A DNA stretch of 62,000 nucleotides from NCBI RefSeq assembly GCF_964340395.1, contig NC_135557.1, positions 13,123,546-13,185,545 of the forward strand, in the 5' to 3' direction. This DNA is from Glandiceps talaboti. Lineage: Eukaryota; Hemichordata; Enteropneusta; Spengelidae. Position numbers and translations under genes: made by a program. Shown piece by piece: positions 44,231 through 59,300 of the stretch. The first letter of the stretch is position 1. Each line of letters begins with the position of its first letter. The notes below the pieces were generated by a model. That model saw nothing but the letters and a program-made list of their open reading frames with translations, ran no database searches and was not told the origin of the DNA.

Positions 44231-45835
44231 GCCTAGTAAAAAAAATCCAATGGGCAAAGAAATCGTACAATTATTTGTTAGGACTGTCTGTATTCTAGTC
44301 TTCGGTTAAAGTATGGTTCTTTGACGGTTTCAAACTGTTTAAGTGTTATTCAGTTTTAAACAATATACTCAGACTCTCGTTAGACTAAATCCTTCCACTC
44401 GGGATAGGATTTGTACATAGGCTGTGTAAATGGGATGTGTACTGCGTAAAGTTCTACCATTGACTTAATTTATCCACTGTGACATATCCGCTGTGGGGTT
44501 GTAGATAATCAAAAGTGGTGCTTCGTATCCTACTACCCTAAGCAAAGATGGGTGCTAGGTGGGTCAAAGGTTGATAAATTAGACGGTGAAACAGAGAGGG
44601 TATGGGAATTGAAAGAACCAGTTGTAAACTAAATGTCTGCCGCAATTGCAAAATCTTAGATTTTTTCCCCATGCACATAGTTGGAATGGGAAAAACTGAG
44701 TTATAGCTATTATATATCATGTACACTTAATGAGTCTCGCTATGAATTATTAAAATACTCAACAGGTAGCTTAAAGGTGTTATTAAAGACCTGAACAATC
44801 AAAATAGGAAGACAAAATTGGTGTCTTGCACTAATGTATGAAATAGAGCATCTTAGTAACAATAGTTTTGGTGTATTTTAGAAATTGAATACCATTTTAA
44901 ATGCGTTTATAGAGATTTTCCAAACAAATGGTAGTATTTCAGCTCATGATAAACAGAATCATGTTATATTAAATATATTAAACTGTGACAAATTTTGTTT
45001 GGAAATAAATGAAAGTAAGATATTTGTCAACAATCGTTGAGAAATAGTAAACAAATGAATGTTGGTCAACTTTTCAATAGAATAAGTTTTACATTTTGTG
45101 TGAAAACTTAAAAGTTTCATCCTGTACAAACTGTACAACTAAAATCTATAGAAATAATTTTCCGCATATATGCAATAACTTTCATTCTGAACACACTCTT
45201 TTAGCTGCAGATCACAGCATCAGTAAATATAACCGCAATGCATTACGGGTAGCATACTACAATATCTGTGAGATCTGCTTTCGTGGCATACACAATTACA
45301 GTATATGATATGGTGAATACACAAGGCTTATCTTACATTTTGTAGGCGTCTTCTACTGTGAGTGTATGAACAACAATCTATTCCTGATTTTATGTGTCAG
45401 ACATTCTTCTGTCGATTGTACATTAAATTGTGATGACATTTTATTAATGAAAATTAATAGTTTTATCTTAAAATTTAGCTAAATCAAAAGATTCCCAGAG
45501 GAAAATCAAAATCAGTTAAAACATCACATTTTGGCCGATAAAAAATCTCTCATGATATGTCAAACTGTGTGGAATTGGAAGTTTGAAAGTGATTCATTAA
45601 TAAGAAACGCCGTGTCAACAAAATTCATATGACATGTGCGCATTGTACTGTGTGTACCAAATTATATGAAATTTGAAGCTTGTATTATTAAGATATAGCC
45701 TAATTACTGAAAACGATTAGCTATGTAAATTACTCATTAAAACCATAAACACATGAATAACAGGACATGTGTGATTTGTGTAATTATATGTAATTTAAAA
45801 CCTGCATTCTTAAAATATGACCGAATTACGTACGC
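44231..45835. other. No gene recognised
   Basis: AT-rich. Small frames at 44,538-44,726 and 45,096-45,308 lack support from splice sites, domains or conservation. Confidence 0.5.
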
Positions 45836-47550
<1,715 letters not shown>

Positions 47551-48016
47551 TTATCTTCTTGGTACGTTTGTAGTATAAATCATCTGACTACCACAGTGGG
47601 AAGCAATTTTTTTCACACCAGTGCATTTGTCGATAAAAATGATATAACGTTCAGGGCAGTGTCGCATATTTTTTTTCAGCTAATCATATTTCCTCGCTTC
47701 CCATTCTCTGACGTTTTACGTTACTGTTATTCATCTATGATGTTGACAAATATACTCATTCCTTGCCTCTGAATTCATAGTACCAATCATCAAACATACG
47801 GACAAGACCCTATACAGTATATTGCACTAGGGAATGACAGTTTCACGTGTACAATATAATTATTACATGTTCAAAATCATGCAGCATAATGGACCTCAAA
47901 TATAGTATGGCTTCAATACTAAGGGTGTTACACTTTGCTGCAGTATATTATTCGACATTAAATGTATGTAATTTGATAGATATATTGCTAGACGGCTTGA
48001 TGGCTGGCTGGTTTGA

Positions 48017-48240
48017 TACATGGATGGATGGATGGATGGATGGATGGATGGATGGATGGATGGATAGACAGGATGGACGGACGGACGGACGGACGGACAA
48101 ACGAATGAATGAACGAACGAACGGGGAGACTGGAAGATGGATGGACGAACGAACGGACGGACGGACGGAGAGACTGAAGGATGGAGAGATGGATGGATGG
48201 ATGGATGGATGGATGGATGAATGAATGGATAGATGGGTGG
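48017..48240. repeat. (GGAT)n/(GGAC)n/(GAAC)n microsatellite
   Basis: The counterpart of 3241-3535 upstream of gene A. Pro-Ser-Ile-His frames on the minus strand are artefacts. The 47,551-48,016 stretch has nothing beyond weak similarity to the left edge of the window. Confidence 0.95.
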
Positions 48241-48409
48241 CTGACAAGATGACTGATTGATTGACTGATTGAAAGGGAGGGAGGAATGGGGGAGGCAGGC
48301 AGTATGGAGAGATGGTTTGTTTTTGGATAAATTGTTTAGCAAATTCTATATTTATCAATCTTAAGACACAGGCTTTCAAAAGTGAATATTATTCTCGTCT
48401 AACTAATAT

Positions 48410-48998
48410 GCCCTGTTTAAATTCTTTAAACAGTATTGTTTGACATTTCGAAAACAGAATTTTTCCCACGATAAGAGACGCCGATGACGTAAATAGATCT
48501 ATTCACACAATCTACCTCTATTGACACGCCTGCCATGCTTCGCCGCACATTCCTTGGATTCCAAAGACTACCATTACTACTATACATTAAATCTCCTTAT
48601 TGCATCACAAATAACATATAAATCTTGTGACTCATCACATAAGAGAAGAAAAACAAACATCTATTGTGAAAACTTCTTTCACGACTTAAAATCATCAATG
48701 TAAAGTTTCTATAAATACACAGTTGTACAGATGAGAAGAACGTATCTATAGATGTGGTTGCCAGGACATCAGTACATGTTGAATAATTATGTCAAACAAA
48801 ATTCTTGATAGATAACAATAAATTAATTAAATTGCGTTTCTGGAGGGAATCCAGGGCCGGTTGTCCGTAACGATGTAAAGTTTTTTATCCACTGTGATGT
48901 TAGTAACGAATATAAACAAACGAATTTTCCATGGCGAACGAACGTGATATTTTAATATCAGAGGTAGTTTTAACCAATAAAATATCAAACCTGAACAA
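48410..48998 (+). other. Upstream flank of gene B
   Basis: Homologous to 3640-3770 and 4430-4839, lacking the 0.6 kb that separates them in copy A. No exon is seen. Confidence 0.6.
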
Positions 48999-49111
48999 AT
49001 TTGCATTTAAATGATCGTGTGGACCAATGAAATGATCGAACTTATCAAATATTTGCATAGCGCCACTCCTGTACTGTATTTTAGTCCAAGTGCTCAGGCA
49101 GCCCCATCAGT
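48974..49111 (+). promoter_or_regulatory. Promoter of sushi gene B
   Basis: ATTTGCAT octamers at 48,999-49,006 and 49,051-49,058, CCAAT boxes at 48,974-48,978 and 49,024-49,028, TATTTTAG at 49,077 and TCAGT around 49,109. TATA-to-initiator spacing is 32 as in copy A. The upstream CCAAT is CTAAT in copy A, a difference that could alter expression strength. Confidence 0.6.
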
Positions 49112-49156
49112 AGCACTCCATCGGTGTATGTGACTGTCAGCAATCATTGGGACAAG
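49109..49156 (+). other. Predicted 5' UTR exon 1 of gene B
   Basis: It is colinear with 4945-4995 and ends at AAG|gtaggc. It keeps the start-stop ATGTGA (49,128-49,133), but the second upstream ATG of copy A is CTG here. Confidence 0.55.
49128..49133 (+). promoter_or_regulatory. Start-stop upstream ORF in the gene B leader
   Basis: ATG directly followed by TGA, at the same place as in copy A, while surrounding bases differ. Confidence 0.5.
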
Positions 49157-50271
49157 GTAGGCATGAAAATATTTTCAAATTCGCTGTATTGGCAACCATA
49201 TTTTTGAGGATATTTATTCAGTTTATTTGATGTGAAAAAATCGCTATTTTGCTTCTACGTTTTCAACGAATTACTGAGATGTTACTTTGGACAGGTAAAT
49301 TGGAAACGAATGCGACGTTTCGATTTGTCTACCACGGACCTAGAATCACGCAATAATTTATTTATTCAACGATAATGTTGCTCTCGGAACAACAATATGT
49401 CTGTAAATTGATGGAAGTTGGTATCCTTGGTCCCTGTTCTCTGTCTGATGTAGATGGTTTAATTTTCTTTACGTATTAACCAGTCCTGTTCTCTGGCTAG
49501 AACCTTGGTGTCATGAAACATTGTGTATTATTCCGCCAGTTCAGCTAGAAACATTAACGCTGAACAATTAAATCACTGCACGATCAAGTTCCGTAGTAGA
49601 CAGATCGAATCGTCGCAGTTTCCAATTTACCGTTCCAAAGTAAATATATTGTACTGTCCTGGTGAGTCTTGAAACCATGAACAATATATTCTCCAATGTC
49701 CAGATTAATGTCGAAATTTTAAACACAGGTTGTCGATTTGTTTCCCTACCTTTTCTCTCTCACTATTTTTTACTTCCGTTGTTATTCCTTTCTATACAAA
49801 TTTCGCGTGTGTTCTTATACTCATTGAAAAATACTGATCCTATTTGAACGACCGGTCCCTATAAACGATTGTATTGTCTCAATTTGTCTTTATTAACCAA
49901 TACTCTTTTTTTTTATAAAAGTAGAAATTTGAGCTACTAACCATTCAATGATATCAGATGTATGTCATATTTATTTTCAATCAATTGTTACTAATTTACT
50001 ACTTTCTCGATAAAAAGTTAACTGTCCAAACAACTAAATTGTGAAAATCATCGATATGGAAGAATGACAAAACGAGATTAATTCAAAATGTGACCCTTGC
50101 TTGGAGGTGTTCAGTTGCAATGTAGATTAAGTAGATTAAGTTCGGCTTCGTCTGCATTCATGGAATCACGTCTATTTCATGAAAATGTCTTTCTAATATT
50201 ATTATTTTTGGGTCAGAAATTGTATAAAACTATTTGAGATTTTGATTGGGGAATTGTTGTTTTAATTTCAG
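49157..50271 (+). other. Intron 1 of gene B (in the 5' UTR)
   Basis: It runs from gtaggc to the same 'gttttaatttcag' acceptor as in copy A. It is about 300 bases longer, the extra sequence lying mostly at 49,290-49,680, where nothing is recognised. Confidence 0.55.
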
Positions 50272-50304
50272 TTGAATTCAAAGGGACGTAAACAACATGA
50301 AAAG
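50272..50304 (+). CDS. Gene B exon 2 (5' UTR plus ATG AAA AG)
   Basis: 33 bases, same size and junction as copy A. Coding starts at 50,297. Confidence 0.7.
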
Positions 50305-53300
50305 GTAAGCCCTTGCTTCCCTTACTTTTTATATATATTTATGTCATGTAGATATGACGTCATAATACCTTGGAAAACAAGAATTGCATATCGAATTTGA
50401 AATAATTTCCATTGGGTTTAGAATCGATTGAGCGGGTCATATAACGATGCACGTTTAAGTCAAATATGTCTACACCAGAATTGGATATTTTAGATATAGG
50501 ATATAGGATAATGTATTTCACCTCAACCACTTTCTGTTTTAACGATAAACCTGAATCCGCGTATACAAATTTAGTCAGTCGTACATTTTCTATAATATTT
50601 CAATATCCAACCATAATTTCAAATATGTTTCTGCGAGTTTTTAATCAATTTAAGCTAGAAGTTTTATTTACATCGAACTGCATGCTTCAGTATAGTATGT
50701 CTCGTGAGAAATTCATTCATTCAACATAAATTCACCTTACATATCAAACTATATGTTTCAAATTTTTAAATTAATTTTACCCATTGTAACAAGAATTACA
50801 AAGTATGCTTTAAAACGTTACTCGTTAATCAATGTCACATTATAATTAAAAATGTACTAGTAAAGCGTAGTGTGTATCAAAATAACTTTTTGACAAATTG
50901 ATTAAAAATACAAATTAACCCCCTTCCCTTCAAATGATTTTTTTCTTCAAATCAACTATGTATGCTTGTCTTTTCAATATAGTTCTTAGTATCGAACTAA
51001 TTAAAACACCTACGTAATATGATGTACGGTGTATAGCTGTGTGTATATGTGTGTCGCCGTCAGTTTGAATATAGCTATTTGTGCCTCAGTGTGGATGTTT
51101 CTTTGTTGCTGTGGTTGTGTCTGTGTTTGCCGTTGTATTGCCACTCACTCCAATCACCCCTGCTTAGCAGCATTTCAATATTTGATTTGACTTTGTTGTC
51201 TGTACTACAGTTACATCTGCTTCGATAATGTTTTGCTAGTGTGTTTTATTTTTTTTTCAATCTGTCCATCCCACTAATTTTTTTAAGGTGTTCATATAAG
51301 TGGTAGAAGAAATTGAAAAGTTGACAAAAGTTGCATTAGTTTACGGCGTAGTAAAATATGAGTGATGTATTCACACAATATATGTGACGTAAAAAGGAGG
51401 GGTAAATATACCGTTTGTATCATGAAATCGCGCCATTAATGAACACTTCCATTTTAAAATATTGACTGAGTTGTGAAAATCTAGTACTTTTACCCTCAGG
51501 GTCTAACAATAAATTGGAAAGTTCAAAATAGCCAAAGCGAAATATCCATCACTATTTGTTTCATATTTAAAGGTATCGTGGTAAAACACCCTGAAAATAT
51601 GTTGAATATAATATAAAAGCTTCTGTTGTCCAAGGCCATCACCATGACAACATTATGCTTAGTATACACTCCATTAACATATGCATGGGTCTATGAATAA
51701 TAACTGCCAATTCATCAGAAATGATCCACGACAGTAAGCCGTCAGTTCGCGTGTATTTTATACACTCAGCTTGGAGCTCAAAGAAGTTTTTTTCAGTTGG
51801 ACAATTTTTGAAACTATGCACTCAACACTTCAAAATGCAGTAATTCCTTGGATGTAGAGGCATGTTGAGATATATTTGATTTCACATTACCTTGTACTAG
51901 TAAATTTAAAGACGAAATTGTTACCCATGATTATATTGACAGAAAGATTGGTACGTCACTCTCGGTTTTTAGATATTATCTTGCATTCTCTTACAATGGA
52001 GGTGGTGTCACTTACATGCCATTATTTACGAATCTGGACGAAATTTGACAACAAGGGTTCTGTTTTTTGGCAAATTTTATAACTTATTTTAGTAGTGTTT
52101 ACCTGTGCTAATCGTTGTCAAAGTACAGCTTGATGCAAACAGATATCTGAAAACTACGCAGGTCGCGTTGTCAGATGCGCACGCGATTTTCATCGCATCC
52201 CGACATTACTCGCGATCGCACACTTAGGCGTAAACAATTTTGTTGTTTTTTATGGGTTTTTTTTTCAATTACATTCAATTTTAAAGTAGGTGGAGTAGGT
52301 AGATTTTTTATTTTATTTCATTATATTTTTTTTTTCATGTGTGAGTGTCTAGTTCAGGGGTTTTTCATTGTTTTGGAAATGGTCTCTGTGTTGTTTATTT
52401 CTTCCAATCTGATGTACAGCCATTACAGACTGAAAGACTAGTTTTATATTGTCTTTTAAGTTGGTGTTAGTTTCCTCACCCACTATTTCTTGCTAGACGT
52501 CAAGATTTTCGCGAATTTATTATTATTTTGCTCGAATATATAAAAACATGTTTAGGGTCGGTGTAAAAAGCTAGATGGGGTCGAGTAACAGGAACCAAAC
52601 AATTTTTTTATTCGGCCTTACATTAACAATAATTTAGTTTGCCAGATCAGGACAAATAGACATTGGCTCTCAGTTGAAATAATGATTAAATTCAAAATTC
52701 TATAGAATATTTGAATGCATCAAGCGCAAAGTAGCCCTTCATTTAAGCGACCTGATTGAGTTGTGTGTTCCAAGTAGATCCCGGATTTAGCTAGAATATT
52801 GTGATTCACTGATTAGTTTAACCATGGAGCAATTTCAACAAGATGTAAAATATGTTCTTGAACTTCTTATTTTTATTCTATTATTTATTCTCTTTCTGGT
52901 TGGCCTACCTGTAGACTTTAAGAATTAACGCTATTACACTATTTCCGCTATTTCCGCTATCCTAACTGACATTTCGATGTTTTTTAACTTGAAATTTCGA
53001 TATGTATAATTGTGTATTCGACCAATCAGGTTTTCTTAAGGAATGCCAGGGACTGACGGTTGTAAACAAAAAGAGTAAATGACGAGATGGACGGGCAAAA
53101 TATCAGAAAATCAAAATTTTAGTTAGAACGATGGAATTAAAGAGCAGCGTTAGTCCTCTAAGTCAGCACGTACATAGCCTATAATAGATGATGTCGTTAT
53201 TTCTGTGTTCAGGATATATATAGGGTATGCACTATTCATATTTACGGTAATAGGTCAGGAATCGCTGGCCAATCAATGGCTCTAGAAGAGTGACAGTGTA

Positions 53301-56300
53301 ATGTTGAATCCGCAGGTTATTTATATGGAACTTTACCGTTCAATTGACATGGAACATTGAACACAGACTTACAACGAATTCCAGTGAATCGCGCATAAAA
53401 AAAGAACATTATCCCAAGGTGGAAGAACAATTCTGGACAAACACTTTAAATTTGGTCATTTGTTTTTTTTTAATAAATCGTTGACTTTAACTTGATTGTT
53501 ATTTTTCATTATGCAATTATATTTTAAATATCTTTTTTCAGTAAACCTTAACACTTATGTGCCTCTTTTCGAGGGACTTTGATTTAATTTTTTTTTTCAA
53601 CAATGTGTTTATCTTGACCCTCGTTGTATTTGTAGATAAGTATAGTACTAAAGGCAGAAATAAGTCTGACTGATTTGTTTAATTAACAGTTAAATTGATG
53701 CATTTTCTTTCAGCTTTGGATTTTGTTTTTACATATTCTTTGTCTGTTTCCTTCTGAACCAGGACAAGGCAGATGCTGGTAAGACCAACTTGTTGTTTTT
53801 ATTATCTAATTAATTTGATATATAATTACAAATATAGATTATTGTTTCTTTTATGTAATTAATATTATATATAATAAATACAAATGTAGATATTGTTTCT
53901 AATTTTTAATCAATATGACTCATAAATACAAATGTAGATATTGTTTCTATTATTTAATTATTTTGATATATAAATACAAATGTAGATGTTGTTTTCATTA
54001 TTTAATTATTTTGAAATATAAATACAAATGTAGATATTGTTTTCATTATTTAATTATTTTGAAATATAATTACAAATGTAGATATTTTTTATTATCTAAA
54101 TAATTTGATATATAACTAGAAATATATATCGTCTATTCATTTAGTTCTATTCTGTACCATTGTTCTAAATATGATTTGGTTTGTGACTCTTATATTTTAC
54201 CCACAGCCTGCGGTGCATGGACAGTACCGGACAATGGACAAATAGATAAAACCGACGTTGCAGACACTACAGTGGTAACATTCACATGTAATAACGGTAA
54301 GGCTGTGACAGGTGCTTCTACATCAACATGTGTAACCGATGCATGGAACCCTACTTCGTTTGGCACCTGTACTTCAGGTAAATAAGTTTTATTAAGTCAC
54401 AGTTATCACATATTTTTTTTCTCATATTTCATTTGTATTTACCTGGGTGACTGTAGGAACAGCGAACAGCACCATCCCCTCTTATTGTCCCTGTATAGTA
54501 AATTAGTGTGTGTACGTGAGCCGTATTCACACTATTGAAGAGTACACTTAGCAGTTAAAATAACGTCGTGCATTCGATATATTCGCTGGCATAATCCATT
54601 GGATTGATTCTGAACAAAAAAATATTGGACTATTTAATATTTGGGTATAAGCCAAACTTGTTCAACCCCAATAAGGCTTCACAAACAATTACAATGAAAA
54701 AACGCCAACGACGTTCCCGATTGTGTTTGTCATTATATGTAACAATATATGTACACACAATTATAAAAAAGTAACACGCAAATGTACATATTTTAAACAT
54801 ATTTCTCTTCCTTTATCAAGCCAATATTTTCATAACTAGCCAATTACTTGGTCTGTTCTGTTTTGCACCTAAAACTGTCTACTCACCACTAGGTTGCCTA
54901 GATTATTGATTCCATATTTCGGTTTATACCAGTTCTTAAGTCATCGGCTACTTTGAAATTACATCTTGTTTTTCTTACACACAAATTATAACCAGACTGT
55001 GATGCACTGACAGCAGTAACCGCGGGGACCCTGTCAAGTACAACTGTCACAACTGGTATGACCGTTTGAAAAACAATGGAAATCCTGAACTCTATAGACA
55101 CTAGAACACAGAAAAAAATAAAATTAAAAAAAAATAAAATATACCTACACCACTTTTTGGGGAACCGCGCAATTTTTTTATTAGGCCTTATGTATTTCAG
55201 CTTCTATTTTTATTACAAATTTGGTGTTCATGTTCAGGGTTGACAAATAGTAGCAGTTAGAAGAACTACTAGTTTTATAAGTGGTTCATTTACCCTAATG
55301 TATAAACGATTACAAAATAAGTAGACTAGTAAAATGGAACTGTCGTCTACGACTATATACAGTATACAAAGTCAAGCCATTCCTTTAAATCTAGCTGAGT
55401 TAACATTACCGTTAAACAGTAAATATCGCGTATTCAAATCACATTTCACAAGAGAGCATGAGTAATTACGAATCGCACCTAGCGTGTCTTGGCAGTATTG
55501 CTGGTATGAGAGTGACCTTGTCTAAGCAAACTAGCAATCGTGACATTTCTTTGCTCTGACTTCTATTTCAAATTCATTTCTTTCTATTTCTATTTCCATT
55601 CAATACAAATAATTTCTAAGAAACCATATTTTCCTTTGTCTATCTCATTCCTTTAATATCAGATTTTGATTGGAGGTAGGTCTTGATGCTCCAAGAATGT
55701 AGTTTGTGTCAGTCTGTCTGCCTCTCTGTGTGTGAGAGTGTGTACTAACTGCCTTTGTTGATAGTAACGATTGGTAATCAACTCAGCTGCATATTATTTG
55801 TTTGTTGTAAAAATGATTGAAAGGTTTATAACATTATTTCGATCACGACTATTGTCCAAGCCTGGACAAACATACCTTAATCATGTCATATAGAACGTAG
55901 AGGAAAGGATATGCCACAAATCTAGTCATTGTAAGTAGGAACCAAACATGTGCTCAGCATTACAGAATGTAATATGCAATTCAGGATGTTACTGTACAAG
56001 TTAGAGTACTCTTCCTGTATTTTGACAATATTTGATATGTAGTGGTTTGCACTTAACATGTACATTAACCACCTTGCTGCCAAGTTTACTGTTTTGATTT
56101 TATGGTTTATGCTTAGTTTTAAAAGTTATTTTGACATGTCATTCTCTTTTCTTACTCACCAATGTGAAACAGCCTGTCCTGCACTGCCAGCACCAAGCTG
56201 TGGATCTCTGTCAACCACCGAAGTCGCAACTGGTACGACAGTTACACTGACGTGTACTGACGGAACTGCTGATCCATCATCAACAACTTGTACTGCTGGT

Positions 56301-59300
56301 GCATGGAGTGCTACACTAGGCGACTGTACATGCCCAGGTAAATAATTATCATACTTGTATCTACCACATACCAATTTTATAGATCTTTTAAGAGCTAAAC
56401 TTGATGTACGCACCTGTATTGCATATGTTTGTAAGAAATAAACTGCAAGTATACAGCTATATTGAAGGTCTTTGAAAAAAAAAGCATACTTTAAATATAC
56501 ATCGATATTTCAGACAGACAGTAACATGCAGACTTAGAGTATACATCTTTATTATATATCTTTGTAATAGGCAGTCTGACAGTATACAATTTATTGTGTA
56601 TATTTGTAAGAGCATGACTTCAAGTGCATACTAATAATGTAGATCTTTAAAAAAGTTCCCCCCAAATACAAGAGGGCTTGACTTCAAGCTTTGTAACAGC
56701 TAGACTTTAGACAACATTCTTGCTAAAGTTGTCATTGGTCAGAATCGAATCACATGACCTCCTTTAAATAGATTTTGCTCCCGTGGTGATATTGCCTGCA
56801 CGTGCAGAGATATTTGCCAGCTGGAGTTATTTCTACCCACGCACAACTTTTCTGCGCTTCAACGCAATGTTTGTTTGTGCTAGTAAGATTACAATGTTAG
56901 TACAGTGAGATACACAAGTTTAATTTTCGTTGTATTCGAATAAATATAAATACAAATAGGATGTGGGGTCACTATAGCTGCAACAAATAATGTCAAGTTT
57001 GCATTAAATGGTTATCTACAAGTACAACTTGGATATACACCAAAAATGGGAAAGTTTTATAACGTTGATGGATAGTATGGAACAATGAATAGACATGTGT
57101 ATGACAGGGTGGACGGTGTAATAAACTTGATAACATATGCAATCAGACTCAACTTAATGTTTGTACTATTTACCTGAATGTTGATCATGATGATCAAATT
57201 TGTAGTAAGATTGCAAAACTTTGTGGATGCACTAAATATTGCCCTCGGTGACATGTCATTATTTAAATATTGTATATCTTTGTTAGAGCTAAATTTCAAA
57301 ATTAGTAAACTCCTATATTCTATATATTTGTAAAAGTTCTTATCTTGTTTTGAGATGGAGGAAGCAATGTATCCACAATTGGCATGACTGTTACTTTTCA
57401 TTTATGATGTGATGTAATGTGATGTGATGTGATGTGATGTGATGTGATGTAATGTAATGTAATGTGATGTGATGTGATGTGATGTGATGTAATGCGATGT
57501 GATGTGATTTGATGTGATGTGATGTAATGTGATGTGATGTAATGTAATGTGGTTTAATGTGATGTGTTGTGATGTGATGTGATGTAATGTGATGCAATGT
57601 AATGTGATGTGATGTGATTTGATGTAAAGTAATGTGATGTAGTGGGATTTGAAGCAATGTGATGTGATGTTATGTAATGTGATGTGATGTAATGTGATGT
57701 AATGTAATGTAATGTGATGTGATGTGATGTTATGTGATTTAATGCGATGTGATGTGATTTGATGCGATGTGATGTAATGTGGTGTAATGTGATTTAATGT
57801 GATGTGTTGTGATGTGATGTGATGTAATGTGATGCAATGTAATGTGATGTGATGTGATTTGATGTAAAGTAATGTGATGTAATGGGATTTGAAGCAATGT
57901 GATGTGATTTGATGTAATGTGATGTGATGTGATTTGATGTGATGTGATGTGATGTGATATGATGTGATGCGATGCGATGTGATGTTATGTGATGTGATGT
58001 GATGGGATGGGATGGGATGATGGGATGGAATGGGATGTGACGTGAAGTGATAAAATATGACTTGGCATGAAAGGATGGGAAGGGGTGGGATGTGGAGTGA
58101 TGTAATGTGGTGCGATAAGATATGATGTAAAGTGGGATTGGATGATGTGACTTGTTGTGATTTGATATGATTTGGGGTGCCTTTAAGTTAATTAATTTTA
58201 TGCCATAATATGATGTTCAAATATTTGAGGACATATTTCTTGTTTACTGTAATTGTAATGTTCTTGTAATGCTATCAACAAATAAATATCGAATGACCTG
58301 TAAACAGACACTGAGAAACGACATTGATATATTAGATTTAATCTTACAAAGAGTTCAACACACTATTAAAAACGCTCTTCAGAAAGAAATGTTAAGTGTG
58401 TAAAACATGTTAGAATAATGGTATAATACGAACTATTTAAATTATGTAATCTAGAAAGAACATCAAACTAATAACATTATCAACACAATATCTACATTTA
58501 TAATTATATATGAAATATTCACATAATTAAAATAATATATAATTAGTCTTGCTTGCGTGCACAATGTACTCGTTCAAGAGGAAACTGGCAACGAATAAAG
58601 TAAATCCTAATGACCTGAAACGAAATGACAAGCCTGTGCAGGCACATGAAAATAATTTAATGTAGAACCTAGAGGAAGGGGCATACCACAGTGCTTGTCA
58701 TTGTAAGTAGAAATCAGAACATGTACACAACATCCTAACATTTAACGTGCAATTCCAAATGTTACTGTGCAATTTAGAGAACTCTTCCTATACTTTGCCA
58801 ATATTTGTTATGTACTGGTTGGTCCTTAACTTGCTGCCAAATTCATAGTTTTAATGTTTTGGTTTATTTTGGTTTATGCTTAGTTTTAAAAGTTATATGC
58901 CATTTTAATATGTAATTCTCTTTTCTTATTCTCAATTCATAAACAGACTGTGATGCACTGACTGTACCAAGCGGTGGGTCTCTGTCGACCCAGGCTGTCA
59001 CACCAGGAACGACAGTTACACTGACGTGTACTGACGGCTCTGACGTGAGTGGTGAATCATCAACAACTTGTACTGCTGGTGAATGGAGTCCTACACTAGG
59101 AACCTGTGGATCCACAGGTAAATGATTATCATACTTGTATCTACCACATACCAATTTTGTAGATCTTTTAAGAGCTAGACTTGATGTACACACCTATATT
59201 GCATATGTTTGTAAGAAATAAACTGCAAGTATACAGCTATATGAAAGATCCTTGTAAAAAAACATACTTTAAATACACATCTATATTTCAGATCTATGTA

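Larger units (their letters stand above)
56338..58946 (+). other. Intron 5 of gene B
   Basis: Homologous to intron 5 of A to about 57,400, then the largest TGATG array, then 58,310-58,920, which matches the region before exon 6 of A. No further exon was found. Confidence 0.65.

Noticed and set aside
47896-48379. Two overlapping Pro/Ser/His-rich minus-strand frames of over 140 codons
   Set aside because: They cover the GGAT/GGAC/GAAC satellite. Open frames in two registers at once show that the repeat period keeps them open.
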